In this document: positions 37,484 through 48,402 of the stretch, one piece after another | Numbering within the stretch: the stretch's first letter is position 1 | Layout: each line of letters starts with the position of its first letter | Origin: Phoebastria nigripes | Taxonomy: Eukaryota > Chordata > Aves > Procellariiformes > Diomedeidae | Assembly (NCBI GenBank): GCA_035582835.1 | Contig: JAYKAV010002607.1 | Location: forward strand, 547,119-611,118 | Reading direction: 5' to 3' | DNA length: 64,000 bases | The notes under the pieces: model-generated | What the model was told of the DNA's origin: nothing | Databases searched by the model: none | Seen by the model: only the letters and a program-made list of their open reading frames with translations | Program-made: the position numbers and the translations under genes

Positions 37484-40419
37484 CTAGATCAGGTTCCTCA
37501 GAGCCCCGTCCAGCCTGACCTTGAATGTTTCCAGGGATGGGGCATCTACCACCTCTCTGGGCAACCTGTCCCAGTGTTTCACCACCCTCAGCGTAAAAAA
37601 TTTCTTCCTTATATCTAGTCTGAATCTACCNTCTTTTACTTTAAAGCCATTCNCCCTTGTCCTGTCNCAGCAGGCCCTGCTAAAAAGTTTGCCACCATCT
37701 TTCTTATAAGCCCCCTTTAAGTACTGAAAGGCTGCAACAAGGTCTCCCCAAAGCCTTCTCTTCTTCAGGCTGAACAACCCCAACTCTCTCAGTCTTTCTT
37801 CATAGGAGAGGCGTTCCATCCCCCTGATCATTTTTGTGACCCCCTCTGGACCCGCTCCAACAGGTCCGTGTCTTTCTTGTGCTGAGGGCTCCAGAGCTGG
37901 ACGCAATACTCCAGGTGGGGTCTCACCAGAGCAGAGTAGAGGGGCAGAATCACCTCCCTCNACCTGCTGGCCACGCTTCTTTTGATGCAGCCCAGGATAC
38001 GGTTGGCCTTCTGGGCTGCGAGCGCACATTGCCGACTCATGTCCAGCTTTTCATCCACCAGTACCCCCAAGTCCTTCTCGGCAGGGCTGCTCTCAATCCC
38101 TTCATCGCCCAGCCTGTATTGATACCAGGGGTTGCCCCGACCCAGGTGCAGGACCTTGCACTTGGCCTTGTTGAACCTCATGAGGTTCACATGGGCCCAC
38201 TTCTCAAGCTTGTCCAGTTCCCTCTGGATGACATCCCATCCCTCAGGCGTGTCGACCACACCAGTCAGCTTGGTGTTTTCTGCAAACTTGCTGAGGGTGC
38301 ACTCGATCCCACTGTCTATGTCATTGATGAAGATATTAAACAGTACTGGTCCCAGTATGGACCCCTGTGGGATGCCACTCATCGCCAATCTCCATCTGGA
38401 CATNGAGCCGTTGACCACTACCCTCTGGATGCGACCATCTAACCAATTCCTCACCCACTGGACAGTCCACCCATCAAATCCATACCTCTCCAGTTTGAGA
38501 GAAGGATGTTGTGGGGAACCGTGTCAAAGGCCTTACAGAGGTCCAGATAGACCACATCTGTAGCCCTTCCCATGTCCACTGATGTAGTCACTCCATGATA
38601 GAAGGCCACTAGGTTGGTCAGGCAGGACTTGTCCTTGGTGAAGCCATGCTGGCTGTCTCGAATCACCTCCCTGTCCTCCATGTGCCTTAGCATAGCTTCC
38701 AAGGAGGATCTGTTCCATGATCTTCCCAGGCACAGAGGTGAGACTGCCTGGCCTGCAGTTCCCCAGGTCTTCCTTTTTTCCCTTTTTAAAAATGGGGGTT
38801 ATGTTTCCCCTTTTCCAGTCAGTGGGAACTTCACCAGACTGCCACGACTTCTCAAATACGATGGATAGTGGCTCAGCAATTTCATCCGCCAGTTCCCTCA
38901 GGACCCGTGGGTGGATCTCATCGGGTCCCATGGACTTGTGCACCTTCAGGCACCTTAGATGGTCTCAAACCTGATCTTCTCCTACAGTGGGCGGCTCTTC
39001 ATTCTCCCAGTCCCTGCCTTTGCCTTCTGCNGCTTGGGCGGTGAGGCTCGAGCACTTGCCGGTGAAGACCGAGGCAAAAAAGTCATTAAGTACCTCCACC
39101 TTCTCTGTATCCCAGGTAACCAGGTCTCCCGATTCCTTCTGGAGTGGGCCCACATTTTCCCTCGTCTTCCTTTTATCCCNGACNTACCTATAGAATCTTT
39201 TCTTGTTGCCCTTGANGTCCCTGGCCAGATTTAATTCTATCAGGGNTTTAGCTTTCCNAACCTGATCCCTGGCTGCTCGGACAATTTCTCTGTATTCCTC
39301 CCAGGCTACCTGTCCTTGCTTCCACCCTCTGTAGGCTTCCTTTTTGTGTTTGAATGTGTCCAAGGAGCTCCTTGTTCATCCATGCAGGCCTCCTGGCGTT
39401 TTTGCCCGATTTCCTCTTTGTTGGATGCATCGCTCCTGAGCTTGGAGGAGGTGATCCTTGAATATTAACCAGCTTTCTTGGGCCCCTCTTCCCTCCAGGG
39501 CTTTGTCCCATAGCACTCTACCAAGCAGATCCCTAAAGAGGCCAAAGTCTGCTCTCCTGAAGTCCAGGGCAGTGAGCTTGCTGCGCACCCTCCTCGGTGC
39601 CCTAAGGCTCTTGAACTCCACCATTTCATGGTCACTGCAACCCAGGCTGCCCTTGAGCTTCACATTCTCCACCAGCCCCTCCTTGTTGGTGAGAACAAGG
39701 TCCAGCATAGCACCTCTCCTCATTGGCTCCTCTACCACTTGGAGAAGGAAGTTATCCTCAACGCATCCCAGGAACCTCCTGGATTGCTTATGCCCTGCCN
39801 TGTTGTCCCTCCAACAGATATCACGGTGGTTGAAGTCCCCCATGAGGACCAGGGCTTGTGATCATGAGGCTGCTCCTATCTGTCTATAGAGGGCCTCGTC
39901 CACTCGGTCTACCTGGTCGGGTGGCCTGTAGCAGACCCCCACTGTAATGTCATTTGTCCCCGCCTTCCCTTTAATCCTGACCCATAAGCTCTTGATCGGC
40001 TCCTCATCCATCCCCAGGCGGAGCTCCATGCACTCCAGCTGGTCACTGANGTAGAGGGCGACACCCCCTCCTTGTCTCCCCTGCCTGTCCTTCCTAAAGA
40101 GCCTGTATCCTTCCATCCCAACACTCCAATCATAGGAGCCATCCCACCACGTCTCCGTGATGCCAATAAGGTCGTAGCCCTGCAGGCGTGTGCACGTCTC
40201 TAACTCCTCTTGTTTATTGCCCATGCTATGTGCCTTTGCATAGAGGCATTTAAGTTGGGCCCCCAATGAAGCTGTCTTACTGGCTGGAGTTCCTTTGTGC
40301 TGCTCTTCAGGCACTCTCCTGCTGACCTGTGATCCTTCTCCAGGCTCTGGGCATCTNTNNCTGGCCCTGGCATCAAACTGGTAGGAGTGGGATGGATTGA
40401 GGTTCCCCTCCCCCGGCAT
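37484..40419 (-). pseudogene. CR1 ORF2 polyprotein (endonuclease + reverse transcriptase), broken
   Basis: In CR1, ORF2 nicks target DNA and copies the element's RNA into it. Seen, from the ATG at 40417-40419: an APE-type endonuclease with LYAKAHSMGNKQEELE, GITETWWD, RQGRQGGGVALY, GVCYRPPD, MGDFNHRDICW and CSDHE. A linker follows, then RT with [25 protein letters not shown], box [19 protein letters not shown], box [17 protein letters not shown], and box C reading KFAENTKL instead of the usual FADD. Both catalytic aspartates are therefore replaced (codons at 38275-38280). The C-terminal region ends [16 protein letters not shown] and TAG at 37484-37486. Breaks: TGA at 39862-39864 and 38965-38967, and frame changes near 39425, 39362, 38702, 38490 and 37845. 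The TGA codons sit where arginine is expected, as from CpG decay of CGA. In the first endonuclease motif the expected asparagine appears to be lysine. Confidence 0.92.
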
Positions 40420-40421
40420 CT

Positions 40422-40857
40422 CTAGTTTAAAGCCCTCTTCACCAGCTTGGCAAGCCTATGACCGAAGATGCTCTTCCCCTTCTCTGACAGGTGGACCCCG
40501 TCAGCCCCCAGTAGCCCAGGTTTCTCAAAGCGAGTCCCATGGTCTAAGTAGCCGAACCCCTGGCTGTTGCACCAGTCCCATAACCATTTGTTGACTCACC
40601 AGATTTGACTGGCCCTTTCAAACCCCTTCCCTTTGACCAGCAGGATTGATGAAAAAACTGCCTGCGCTCCAGAGTCCCTTACTGCTGCTCCCAGGGCTCT
40701 GTAATCCTTCTTGATACTCCTCAGACTGCTCCTAGCTGTATCACTGGTGCCCATGTGAAACAGCAGCAGCGGGTAATAGTGGACTGTATGAGGCTTGGTA
40801 GCCTCTTGGTGACATCCCTGATGCGAGCCTGCGGTAAGCAGCACACCTCTCTCTAAA
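40422..40857 (-). pseudogene. CR1 ORF1 C-terminal part (esterase-like domain), broken
   Basis: CR1 ORF1 carries an esterase-like (SGNH-type) domain. Seen: REVCCLPQARIRDVTKRLPS, then a frameshift into YYPLLLFHMGTSDTARSSL, IKKDYRALGAAVRDSGAQ and VFSSILLVKGKGFERAS. An in-frame TGA follows at 40596-40598, then NKWLWDWC, GFGYLDHGTRFEKPGLLGAD, GVHLSEKGKSIFGHRLAKLV and the TAG stop at 40422-40424. The DGVH motif (Asp and His of the last esterase block) is kept. GTSD stands where the family usually has GTND, so the conserved Asn seems lost. The 5' part of ORF1 is missing through truncation. The ORF2 ATG lies two bases beyond this stop, in another frame. Confidence 0.88.
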
Positions 40858-41720
40858 TGGGTTTAGCTATTCCAAAACAGCTTTCATATGCATCTCTCAG
40901 CTGCAGAGTGTTTAGACCTCCATGGAGAATTTGACTTCTCACAAACTAGCTTTGTTGGTTTGTTTATGCAAGGATTTAGGCATTTTGGGTGTTAAAGAAG
41001 CTTTAAAACATTATTGCTGCAAAACAAAAGGACCTGGTTTTTGGCCCAGGGCAGAGGCAACAGCTGATAAGAATGGTTTATTCAAAATTAAATCGGTCAC
41101 GCTTCAGGCTTAGCACAAAAAGTTCTCTCCCTGATCATCTCATAAATCCAAAGGAAGGCCTGTGCTCCAGGATGAAGACTCTGCACAGAAATTAAGTACC
41201 TTTTACATGGAGGCAGAGAACAATTAGATCACAGCCTGCCCCAAGATCTTAAACCAGTTCAGTCCCCTAAAGTTTTCAGCAATGACAAGACCTGCAGGGA
41301 AAATGCCCTTTTTGAATTGCACGCACTGCCTAAGATGCGCACATGCTGCTTAGCCCCTATAAATTGTTGTTTCACGCTGGCTGCTCTATTTTCTTCCCAG
41401 GATAGCATCTCACTGGATTTGCCCGAGAGGATCATGTTATCTGTGTATAACTCCAATAGTTTTTTTTGTATCGGGCTTATCGCTCACAGCCACACGGAGT
41501 CTGGCGGCTGTGCTGACCTTTGATATGTTTGTTATTGCTCACTACTGAGGTGGCCCTATAAATTTACATAACGTTTTACAAACTTAAATACCTTGTTCCT
41601 GTTCCAAGGAAGGACCACATCAGTTTAAAAAGTGCTGTGCCAGGAGAATAGTTGGATCAAGGTTAATGAGCTATTCAAGTATGATCAGAGAGAAGCCACA
41701 TGTATAAGGACGTAGGTGAC
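40858..41720. other. Unique DNA next to the large CR1
   Basis: No gene recognised. The stretch 41230-41580 has AT-rich motifs (CCTATAAATTG, TTGATATGTTTG) mixed with GC-richer blocks and could be a conserved non-coding element; this is only an impression. Confidence 0.5.
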
Positions 41721-41726
41721 TTTATT
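41721..41726 (-). terminator. Possible polyadenylation signal AATAAA
   Basis: On the - strand AATAAA lies 24 bases after the TAG of the candidate small ORF at 41751-41957, in the context GAGATCAATAAAGTCACC. Its position would suit a very short 3' UTR. The hexamer is common by chance, so alone it means little. Confidence 0.25.
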
Positions 41727-41750
41727 GATCTCAGCCTGGCAGAGCTCAAA

Positions 41751-41957
41751 CTAATGCCACTCCCACCTGGTATCACCAGAAATAAAAGCCAATTCAATGC
41801 TTGAAATGGCAATGTTGAAACGTTGAAGCAGCAGAGTATTCAACACCAGGCATTTTCCACCTCCGTTACCCTTCCGGCAATAAAACCTGGCTTTGCATGA
41901 AGGAGGCTGCATGAGAAGCGAAAGCAGCGTGATGCAGAGAAGCACCTTCCACAGCAT
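41751..41957 (-). CDS. Candidate small secreted peptide, 68 residues, unproven
   Basis: I do not recognise this protein. Seen: from ATG at 41955-41957 the product starts MLWKVLLCITLLSLLMQ and runs through PPSCKA, a good match to a signal peptide (basic residue, hydrophobic core, small residues before a likely cut after CKA). After it comes a short cationic stretch with two cysteines, RFYCRKGNGGGKC, faintly like the start of a beta-defensin, then a hydrophobic tail ending WEWH and TAG. The remaining cysteines of a defensin are absent, so it is not a standard one. The frame stays open upstream to 42050. GGGTAACGG near 41866-41874 could be a splice donor, which would change the product. A possible AATAAA lies just downstream. 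Chance alone could give such an ORF in 64 kb. Confidence 0.2.
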   Translation of the reverse strand: MLWKVLLCITLLSLLMQPPSCKARFYCRKGNGGGKCLVLNTLLLQRFNIAISSIELAFISGDTRWEWH

Positions 41958-43673
41958 TTGCAGCTGAGCAAATTGGTCAAAATTCTTGTGTTGCTCCAGT
42001 TCGTCAGGACACCCGAACACCCACCCATCGCTGCTACCTGCTCTCCTCACACCACACCTGCTCTCACAGCAGAATAGGTTTCTCCATCACCCACCCAGAG
42101 GCTGAGAGAGGGGTGGCTGGGGAAGAGGAAGGGGCTCAATAGAAAACTTCTCCAATGTCTCCCAGTTGTATGTGGGAGACACTGAAACCAGGCAACTTAG
42201 CCTGAGACAGCCCACAGGGGTGGAAGAGCTGACTATTTTGAACTTTGTTATCTTTGGAATAATCTTGACATAAAAAGCTGCTTGGAGCTGCTGGTGCCCA
42301 TTTGTTCTTCCTCTGTACCTTTTTCTGGAGAAGAACAATGAGTGTCCTGGTCTGAGACCTTTTCATCTTCTATCCGGAGTTCTAGCATTTGCAGGGTTTT
42401 ACCTCAGGTTTCAGAAATGTGCAGTTTTTCTGTGAATGTTGAACAAACTGTAGTGCACAATTACCTACAAATTGCNGTTGGATGGATGTTGATTACAGTA
42501 AATAAGAACTGAAGAGATTGTACAGAAGCAACTTGAAAGCAACAAAAATGAAGCTCATTTACATTTTCTCAGCCTGCCTTCAGTAGCTTTGTTGCATATA
42601 CACTACATTTTCTACCCTGATTGAAATTCAAATTACTTTCTATGTGGGAAGGTCTAGTGAGAACTAAGGATACCCTTCATCTGCAGATTTGGGAATCTTT
42701 TATTTAAAATGTGGTATTTAGCCAAAAGGCAGGTTGTCAAGCCGAGCAGCCTGACCTGAGCAAGCGAAGGGGAAGTACTTCACCGAAGGGAAACCTTCAC
42801 CGCAGGGTTTGGGCAGAGTGAGACCCTTGCCCCCACCCCATCTGTTCCTTCACAAAAATCTCTGTGTTAGCACTGCTGGAATGGACTAGACAGGCACCGC
42901 AGCAAGGAAGAGTGAGGGAAAGGCACAAGAAATGAGTCTCATGTTCAGCATGTGTAACTCAGCAGGCCTCCTTTCTGCAATTAGCCCTTTCATAGCATTG
43001 CTGCTCCAGCACGGCAGAGCCTGCCTATGAACTGAGAGCCATTAATATGTTTTTTTCTCAGTTGCTTGCTGTGAAATTGCAGTGACATGGTATGAGGGAA
43101 GGAAGGGGCTGGTGTCACCGATGAAAGCACCAAGATGCATCTTCGAAAGAGGATGAAATTTTATGCTTCCAAAGGAGAGGAGGCAAGAGATAAAAAAGGC
43201 AACGGCTCCCACCACCTGCTCCCACTTCAGCAGTGAGGGATGTCTGGAGTAAGTGGATGCTCTTTAATATTTACAGTGCCGTACGTGAGAGAAGAGAAAG
43301 CCCACTAGTGCTTTGCTCTGTGTCACGCTCCCCGTTAGCGCCAGGGGAAATATGAAGCTCTCTCTGCCTTCTGAAGTGCGGGGATTGTGTTTGAAAAGCC
43401 ACTCGCCCCTGAAGAGTGCTCACACAACACAAGCTGAAGTCAATCCTTCAGAAAGCANTCCCTGTCGTCCGACATCGGGATGGTGTCTGCGTGCAGTGAC
43501 CGACTTTTTGGTTCCATCTTGAATGTTCATTTGTGAGCAGATCACTTGACTCTTGCAGTGAAGGTTTAGGACTTGCAGTCCATGTTTTTGTTTTCAGAAC
43601 ATGTTGGCTGTGTTCTCCTTCCAATACAGCACAAAAAAAAGCTGTAACATGTGGCACTCTAGGCAAGGACCAG

Positions 43674-43690
43674 AAAAAAAAAAAAAAAAA
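43674..43690. repeat. Poly-A run (17 A)
   Basis: I looked upstream for a processed pseudogene and saw none. Confidence 0.9.
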
Positions 43691-46600
43691 TTTTCACAGG
43701 TACTTGTCCCTTGTCTTCCTGCCTCTAGAAAACACTTCCAGCTAAACCTACGCAGCAGATGCAGAAGAAACAGCACAATTAGACAGTAATGGTGAGAGAC
43801 NGGATCTGTTTAATTCAATACTTTCCCAGTGGCAGAAAAAAAGTTGCATTTTTTCCCCCTTTTGCCCTTTGAGTTTAAATGACCAATGCAATAAATTAGC
43901 AGTAATTCGACTCCATAGGTNTGCATTCCTCAACAGCCTGTAATTAGCGACGTAGCTCACCGCACAACCAGCCTGGCCCCCGAGCGCTGTGTGAGATTGC
44001 TCTTCTGGGGCGCGCTGCATCCTCACCACGCGGGCTGTGGCAGCCATGCCTTTCCCTTCGGGAAGAGGGCACACCACAGAGGCTGCCTCTCCTGCGNCTG
44101 AATGGGGCTTTCTTTTTGCCAGAGTTTACAGGTATGCCTCTTGTTCCTGGCCAGGGGACGGAGCTTTCTGGCTCCCTTGGGCCTTGCTCTCTCCCTCCCT
44201 CCTCCTCCTCATCCACAGCTGTCTGCAGCCACCTTGGTGGTGAGGGGAAATACTGAAAATGTGAGGAAATGTAAGACTGTAGCAGACATCCTTGAGCAAA
44301 AAGGCCTCTGAAAGCTGTAGATGTGTCTTGACAAATGTTAATTCTCTTTACTGATAACTCCAATTTAAAGTGACAGTTTTTAAAACAGCTTTTGGATCTG
44401 ATTTTCAAGGTGGCCTGAGCCATATTTTTTTCCCTTTGGGCCATGATGAAGGCAGGAGCAATCTGGTGAACTTGAACTTCAATCCTGACTCAGACTCCAG
44501 AGCATGGTCACGGTAGAAATGAACCTATTAACAAAGCTGGAGATGTGCAAGGTGCCTGCCTATAGACNTTCCCGCTCCTCTTCTGAAGATGAGAAGAAGA
44601 TCTTCATCTGAATGAATTAGGGATTTCTTTTTTTTTATGATCACTGTCCTAGGCCATAAGTGCCCTGGGAACCTGCAGCTTGTGAAGAAAAGACTTCTGT
44701 GAACTCTCTTTCAGTAGGATCACTCCTCCCTCTTAGGTTTAGGGGAGAAAAGAGTGGAAGTCAAATCACCCCATAGGGAGGGCTCTACACAATATCCTTT
44801 TGCATTTTATATTTGCCAGTTTGGTATTTATTATTTTGCTACTTTCACACCTGGATTTTATCCTGTGATTATGACCTTTGTCCCATAGGTATGAAGATAC
44901 ATTTCTCTATCTCGTTTGCAGTTGTGGTTTCTTCCTTGCTATTCCTCCTGTCAGTGTCCTCCTCCAGCACACCTCAATGTTCTCAACATTTGTTCCCAAC
45001 TCATGCTCAGTACGTGCCCTTCTCCCTCAGGTGCTTCTGCTGTTTATGAGCAACAAAGTTTATACTATCCAGCATTAATAATACTGCAAGTGTTAGGCAG
45101 CTGCTGGTGGTCCCTGTCACACCTAATTCTAGCAAAATAGCAAGTACTGCAGCAAGGGCTTCCCTCGTGCCACTGCAGGAGGATGAAGTGATGCAGTGGC
45201 ACAAGGGGCTTGTGCAGCCCGGCTGAAAGCTCCAGGCCCGCGGTGTGCAGAGGAACAGGGATAACACAAGCAGACAAGTCTGTTCTGGGAAATGTAACCT
45301 TGGGTTCATGCTCCAGCATTGCGCTGGCATAGTGCTCTGAAAAAAGGTAGCAGAAATATCTAATACAAAAGCAGACTGATTCTGAGCACAAGCAGAATGA
45401 GCAAAGAGAGAGGAAGCTTTGCAAGGAAGGACAATATGATAGGCAGGAATACTCTTTTAAGTCATAAACTTGCCCAGTGTAGCCAAGATGTATGAGCAGT
45501 GACAATTTCAAGCTGGATGGACACAGTTGTGCGGCAGTGCTTTCTTGTTCTGCATCAATGAACTGGCAAGGCATCAGCTGGAGTCAGCCAGGGATAGTAA
45601 GCCCAGAGCTCCCTGGCTACAGCAGCCACCCTTTTATAAGAAGTCTCTTTCCACAATTTTTGTTTAGGGGGTCAGCCATGTAATGCTGATAATGACTTCA
45701 TCTGAGTATTGCTTTGTGATTTTCAGTTTTCAGACACTACAAAGAAAGATCCACCCACTCTGCAGGCTCCATGTGAAAACTCCTAGCATGCTTTAAGAGA
45801 GGTACGTATTTGATGCAAATATATGGCGTATTCAGAACTTAAGGGTTCCACCCAGCATTTGGTTTTGCAAATTATCATAATCATAGCTAACCCATGTGAA
45901 ATATTTCTGAGGTGTTGTGACTGATGGGAAAGCTTTAATATCTCATAATCCCGAGGTCAGAGCACAGATCTGCAGCTTAACTACAAGTCGTTGGAAAGTA
46001 GCATTTGGAAATGCTCTCCAGTTCTTGAAAAGCTTAAAAAGTGATCCACAAGCTGTTTACTCATCCACANTTATTTAGATAAGGATTTCAGAGTACATAA
46101 TGCTTTATGCTAGCATTGCTGTTCCACAGCATTGATCTTGTTATTGCTTTCAGGAAATACAAATGAGGCTTTTTCAGTCTAAAGGCATCAATTTTTTTCC
46201 TGAAGAATGTAAGGTTTGAAGACCAAATGGTCTTCACGGTTAAATCCCAAAAGCCCAGTGAACACCATGGTTATTGTATGACTGCATCTTTGCAACATAC
46301 AGCATACAACTGGAGTGTCCAGGAAAAAGAGCTGGTCAGCAAATCCCAGCCTGGGAGGGGGCCATGGCAGCAGGCTTCAGTATGGTCAAAGAGACCGATC
46401 TAACTGGGGTGGGGGGAGACAAGCCCAGGGTGCTGAGCAATGCCCCCAAACTCCTCAGGAGCCTGCAGGGTTCCAAGAGCAAGCTCAGCTGAATTTTTTT
46501 ACTTGGGTAAACAAGCACCTTGCCACCCAACCATGGGGCCTTGGGCCCATAGGACCCCTTCCTCTACATCACACCCAGCCACGTGCATTCTGCCCAGGAC

Positions 46601-48269
46601 AAGGAGAGATATTCCTCCACTCCCGAGCTGGGGCATCCCACCACACTCAACTGCCACAGTCTCCTCAGGGCTACCACCAAGGTGGTTTTCTTTACAATAG
46701 GAGCCATTGAATTAGTAACAGCAGGAATCCTGTCAGAGCAAACTCTTTTAATTGATATGTTTATGGCACCATAATGATCGCAGTAGGCAGAAAAAATCTG
46801 ACCTATACTTGGCTAATTCGATCATCTGGAGCGCTTTAGAAAACTGGCCCAACTGATCTAACCATGCTGTGGGAGTAGGCTAATGAACCATTAGAGGTCA
46901 ACTGGAAAAACAGCAACTGCATCTCTTTTTCCCACACTCCCACTGTCTAACAGAGGTGCTGGATGTGGCTCTTTGCTCCTGTTCCTGGCATCCCCGCTCC
47001 ACTTGCCAAGAGAGTAGGCATCTCTGCTCTGTCTGCTGGATATATGGGACTCTGCTGTGTCCCTTCTCCAGGTTTTGAACCTTACACATCTTTCAGAGGT
47101 GTAAAAACTAGGTATCTGGGAGAATGGACAGCATGGGAGGAGGTTTCTAATAATAGGACTACTCCTAGGAAGTTCTGAGCATTTTCTATGCCTGTGGTGT
47201 CACCTGCTTACAGAAAGAGCCGGGAGCACTCCTGGCAAAATGTGTTTTCTTTCCACGTTGAGGATAGAAACTATGTTAGTGAAAGATTACAAAAACCTGA
47301 CTGCTGTGTATTTAGATTACATGATACCCATAACAACTGAAAAAGCCTTCCCTTCCTGAATATACAGTCTTTGTATTACATTTGCATGTGCTATTCAGCT
47401 ATACAATTGTGTAAATATTGGGCAAGCCTTGCGTAGCTTTTCTAATGTGTAAAACAGACCAGGGGGAAGGGGGGAAGGAATCCAAAGGAAGCCATTTGCA
47501 CAGTGTTCCTGAAACTTACCATTGCTTGCAACATTTTCCTTCTGATGCCCAAAGCAATGGTTTGGTCTAACAGAGATATGCGTATTCAAAGATCTGTCTC
47601 TCCTTTGATGTTGTTAAATATGATCTTAAATATATCAGTGAAATTGTTAAAAGCCTGATGGACTTCTACTGCTAATAAGATCTCTTCATTTTATCAGTCC
47701 TCACATTGGGTTCAGATTCCTTTTATTATCAAAGAAATAGTCTGAATTAATGAATGATGCAATAACACATTCTGGTTTAGATCTTTGCCATTAAAACAAA
47801 AAAAAAAAAAGTGCTTCAGTCCAGCTAAATGACTGAAGCAAAACTGAGACAGCATATTGAAGGTTTGTGTTAATGGACAAATCTGTATGCTTATTTTACA
47901 TTCATGTTCTAGACTGGTAGGACACAAGCCACCTCCAGGCTAGAAGCTGCAGAGCTATGGCTGAACAAATGAGCCACAAGACCAAATTTGTTTACATGAT
48001 GTCCAGACTGGACATGCCTCATTGTCAGCCAAGCTGGAGCGCTCAGAGCAGGCTGTGTCCGTAAGCACACACCTCTCTGCGTGCTCTTGTGGATGGGATC
48101 CATTAGTTATAAAATAATCCTACTATTTTTAAAGTATTTTTTGTTTTGAAAGAAAATTGATTATAAATAGATTCATTTACTAAATTAAAAATGTATTACA
48201 AACACTATACAGTTATTTATTAAAGTCATGGTTTTAGAAACTAGCTCTGCTTGTTGTTTTTTTTAAATA

Positions 48270-48402
48270 TTCTTTCTTTCTTCATTTCTTCCATCCTTTC
48301 TTTCTCTTCCTTCCTTTCCTTCAAACTTTCTTCCTTCCCTTTTTCCTGCCTACTTTCTTTCCTTCCTTTCTCTCTCTGTTTTTTAATTCTTTTTTTTTTT
48401 TC
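48270..48402. repeat. Pyrimidine-rich (TTTC/TTCC)n tract
   Basis: About 130 bp in which nearly every + strand base is T or C, built of TTTC, TTCC and T runs, ending in an 11-base T run. Confidence 0.9.

Larger units (their letters stand above)
37396..40857 (-). mobile_element. Large CR1 LINE copy, 5'-truncated in ORF1, inactive
   Basis: About 3.46 kb on the - strand holds, in order, the C-terminal part of ORF1, all of ORF2 (endonuclease, RT, C-terminal region) and the 3' UTR. The 3' end at 37396-37420 has two ATTCTATG units in tandem. The 5' break lies near 40857, inside ORF1, at REVCCLPQARIRDV. Decay is moderate: two in-frame TGA codons and five net frameshifts in ORF2, and one TGA and at least one shift in ORF1. 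Sixteen N bases fall in this element, against about 54 in the rest of the window. Full-length CR1 is roughly 4.5 kb, so this is an unusually complete copy. It interrupts otherwise unique DNA. Confidence 0.95.

Noticed and set aside
41751..41957. Member of an avian beta-defensin cluster
   Set aside because: Only two cysteines follow the leader and no other defensin-like ORF is in the window, although the bird cluster has closely spaced genes.
43500..43690. Processed pseudogene ending in a poly-A run
   Set aside because: No recognisable coding sequence or target duplication upstream of the A run.
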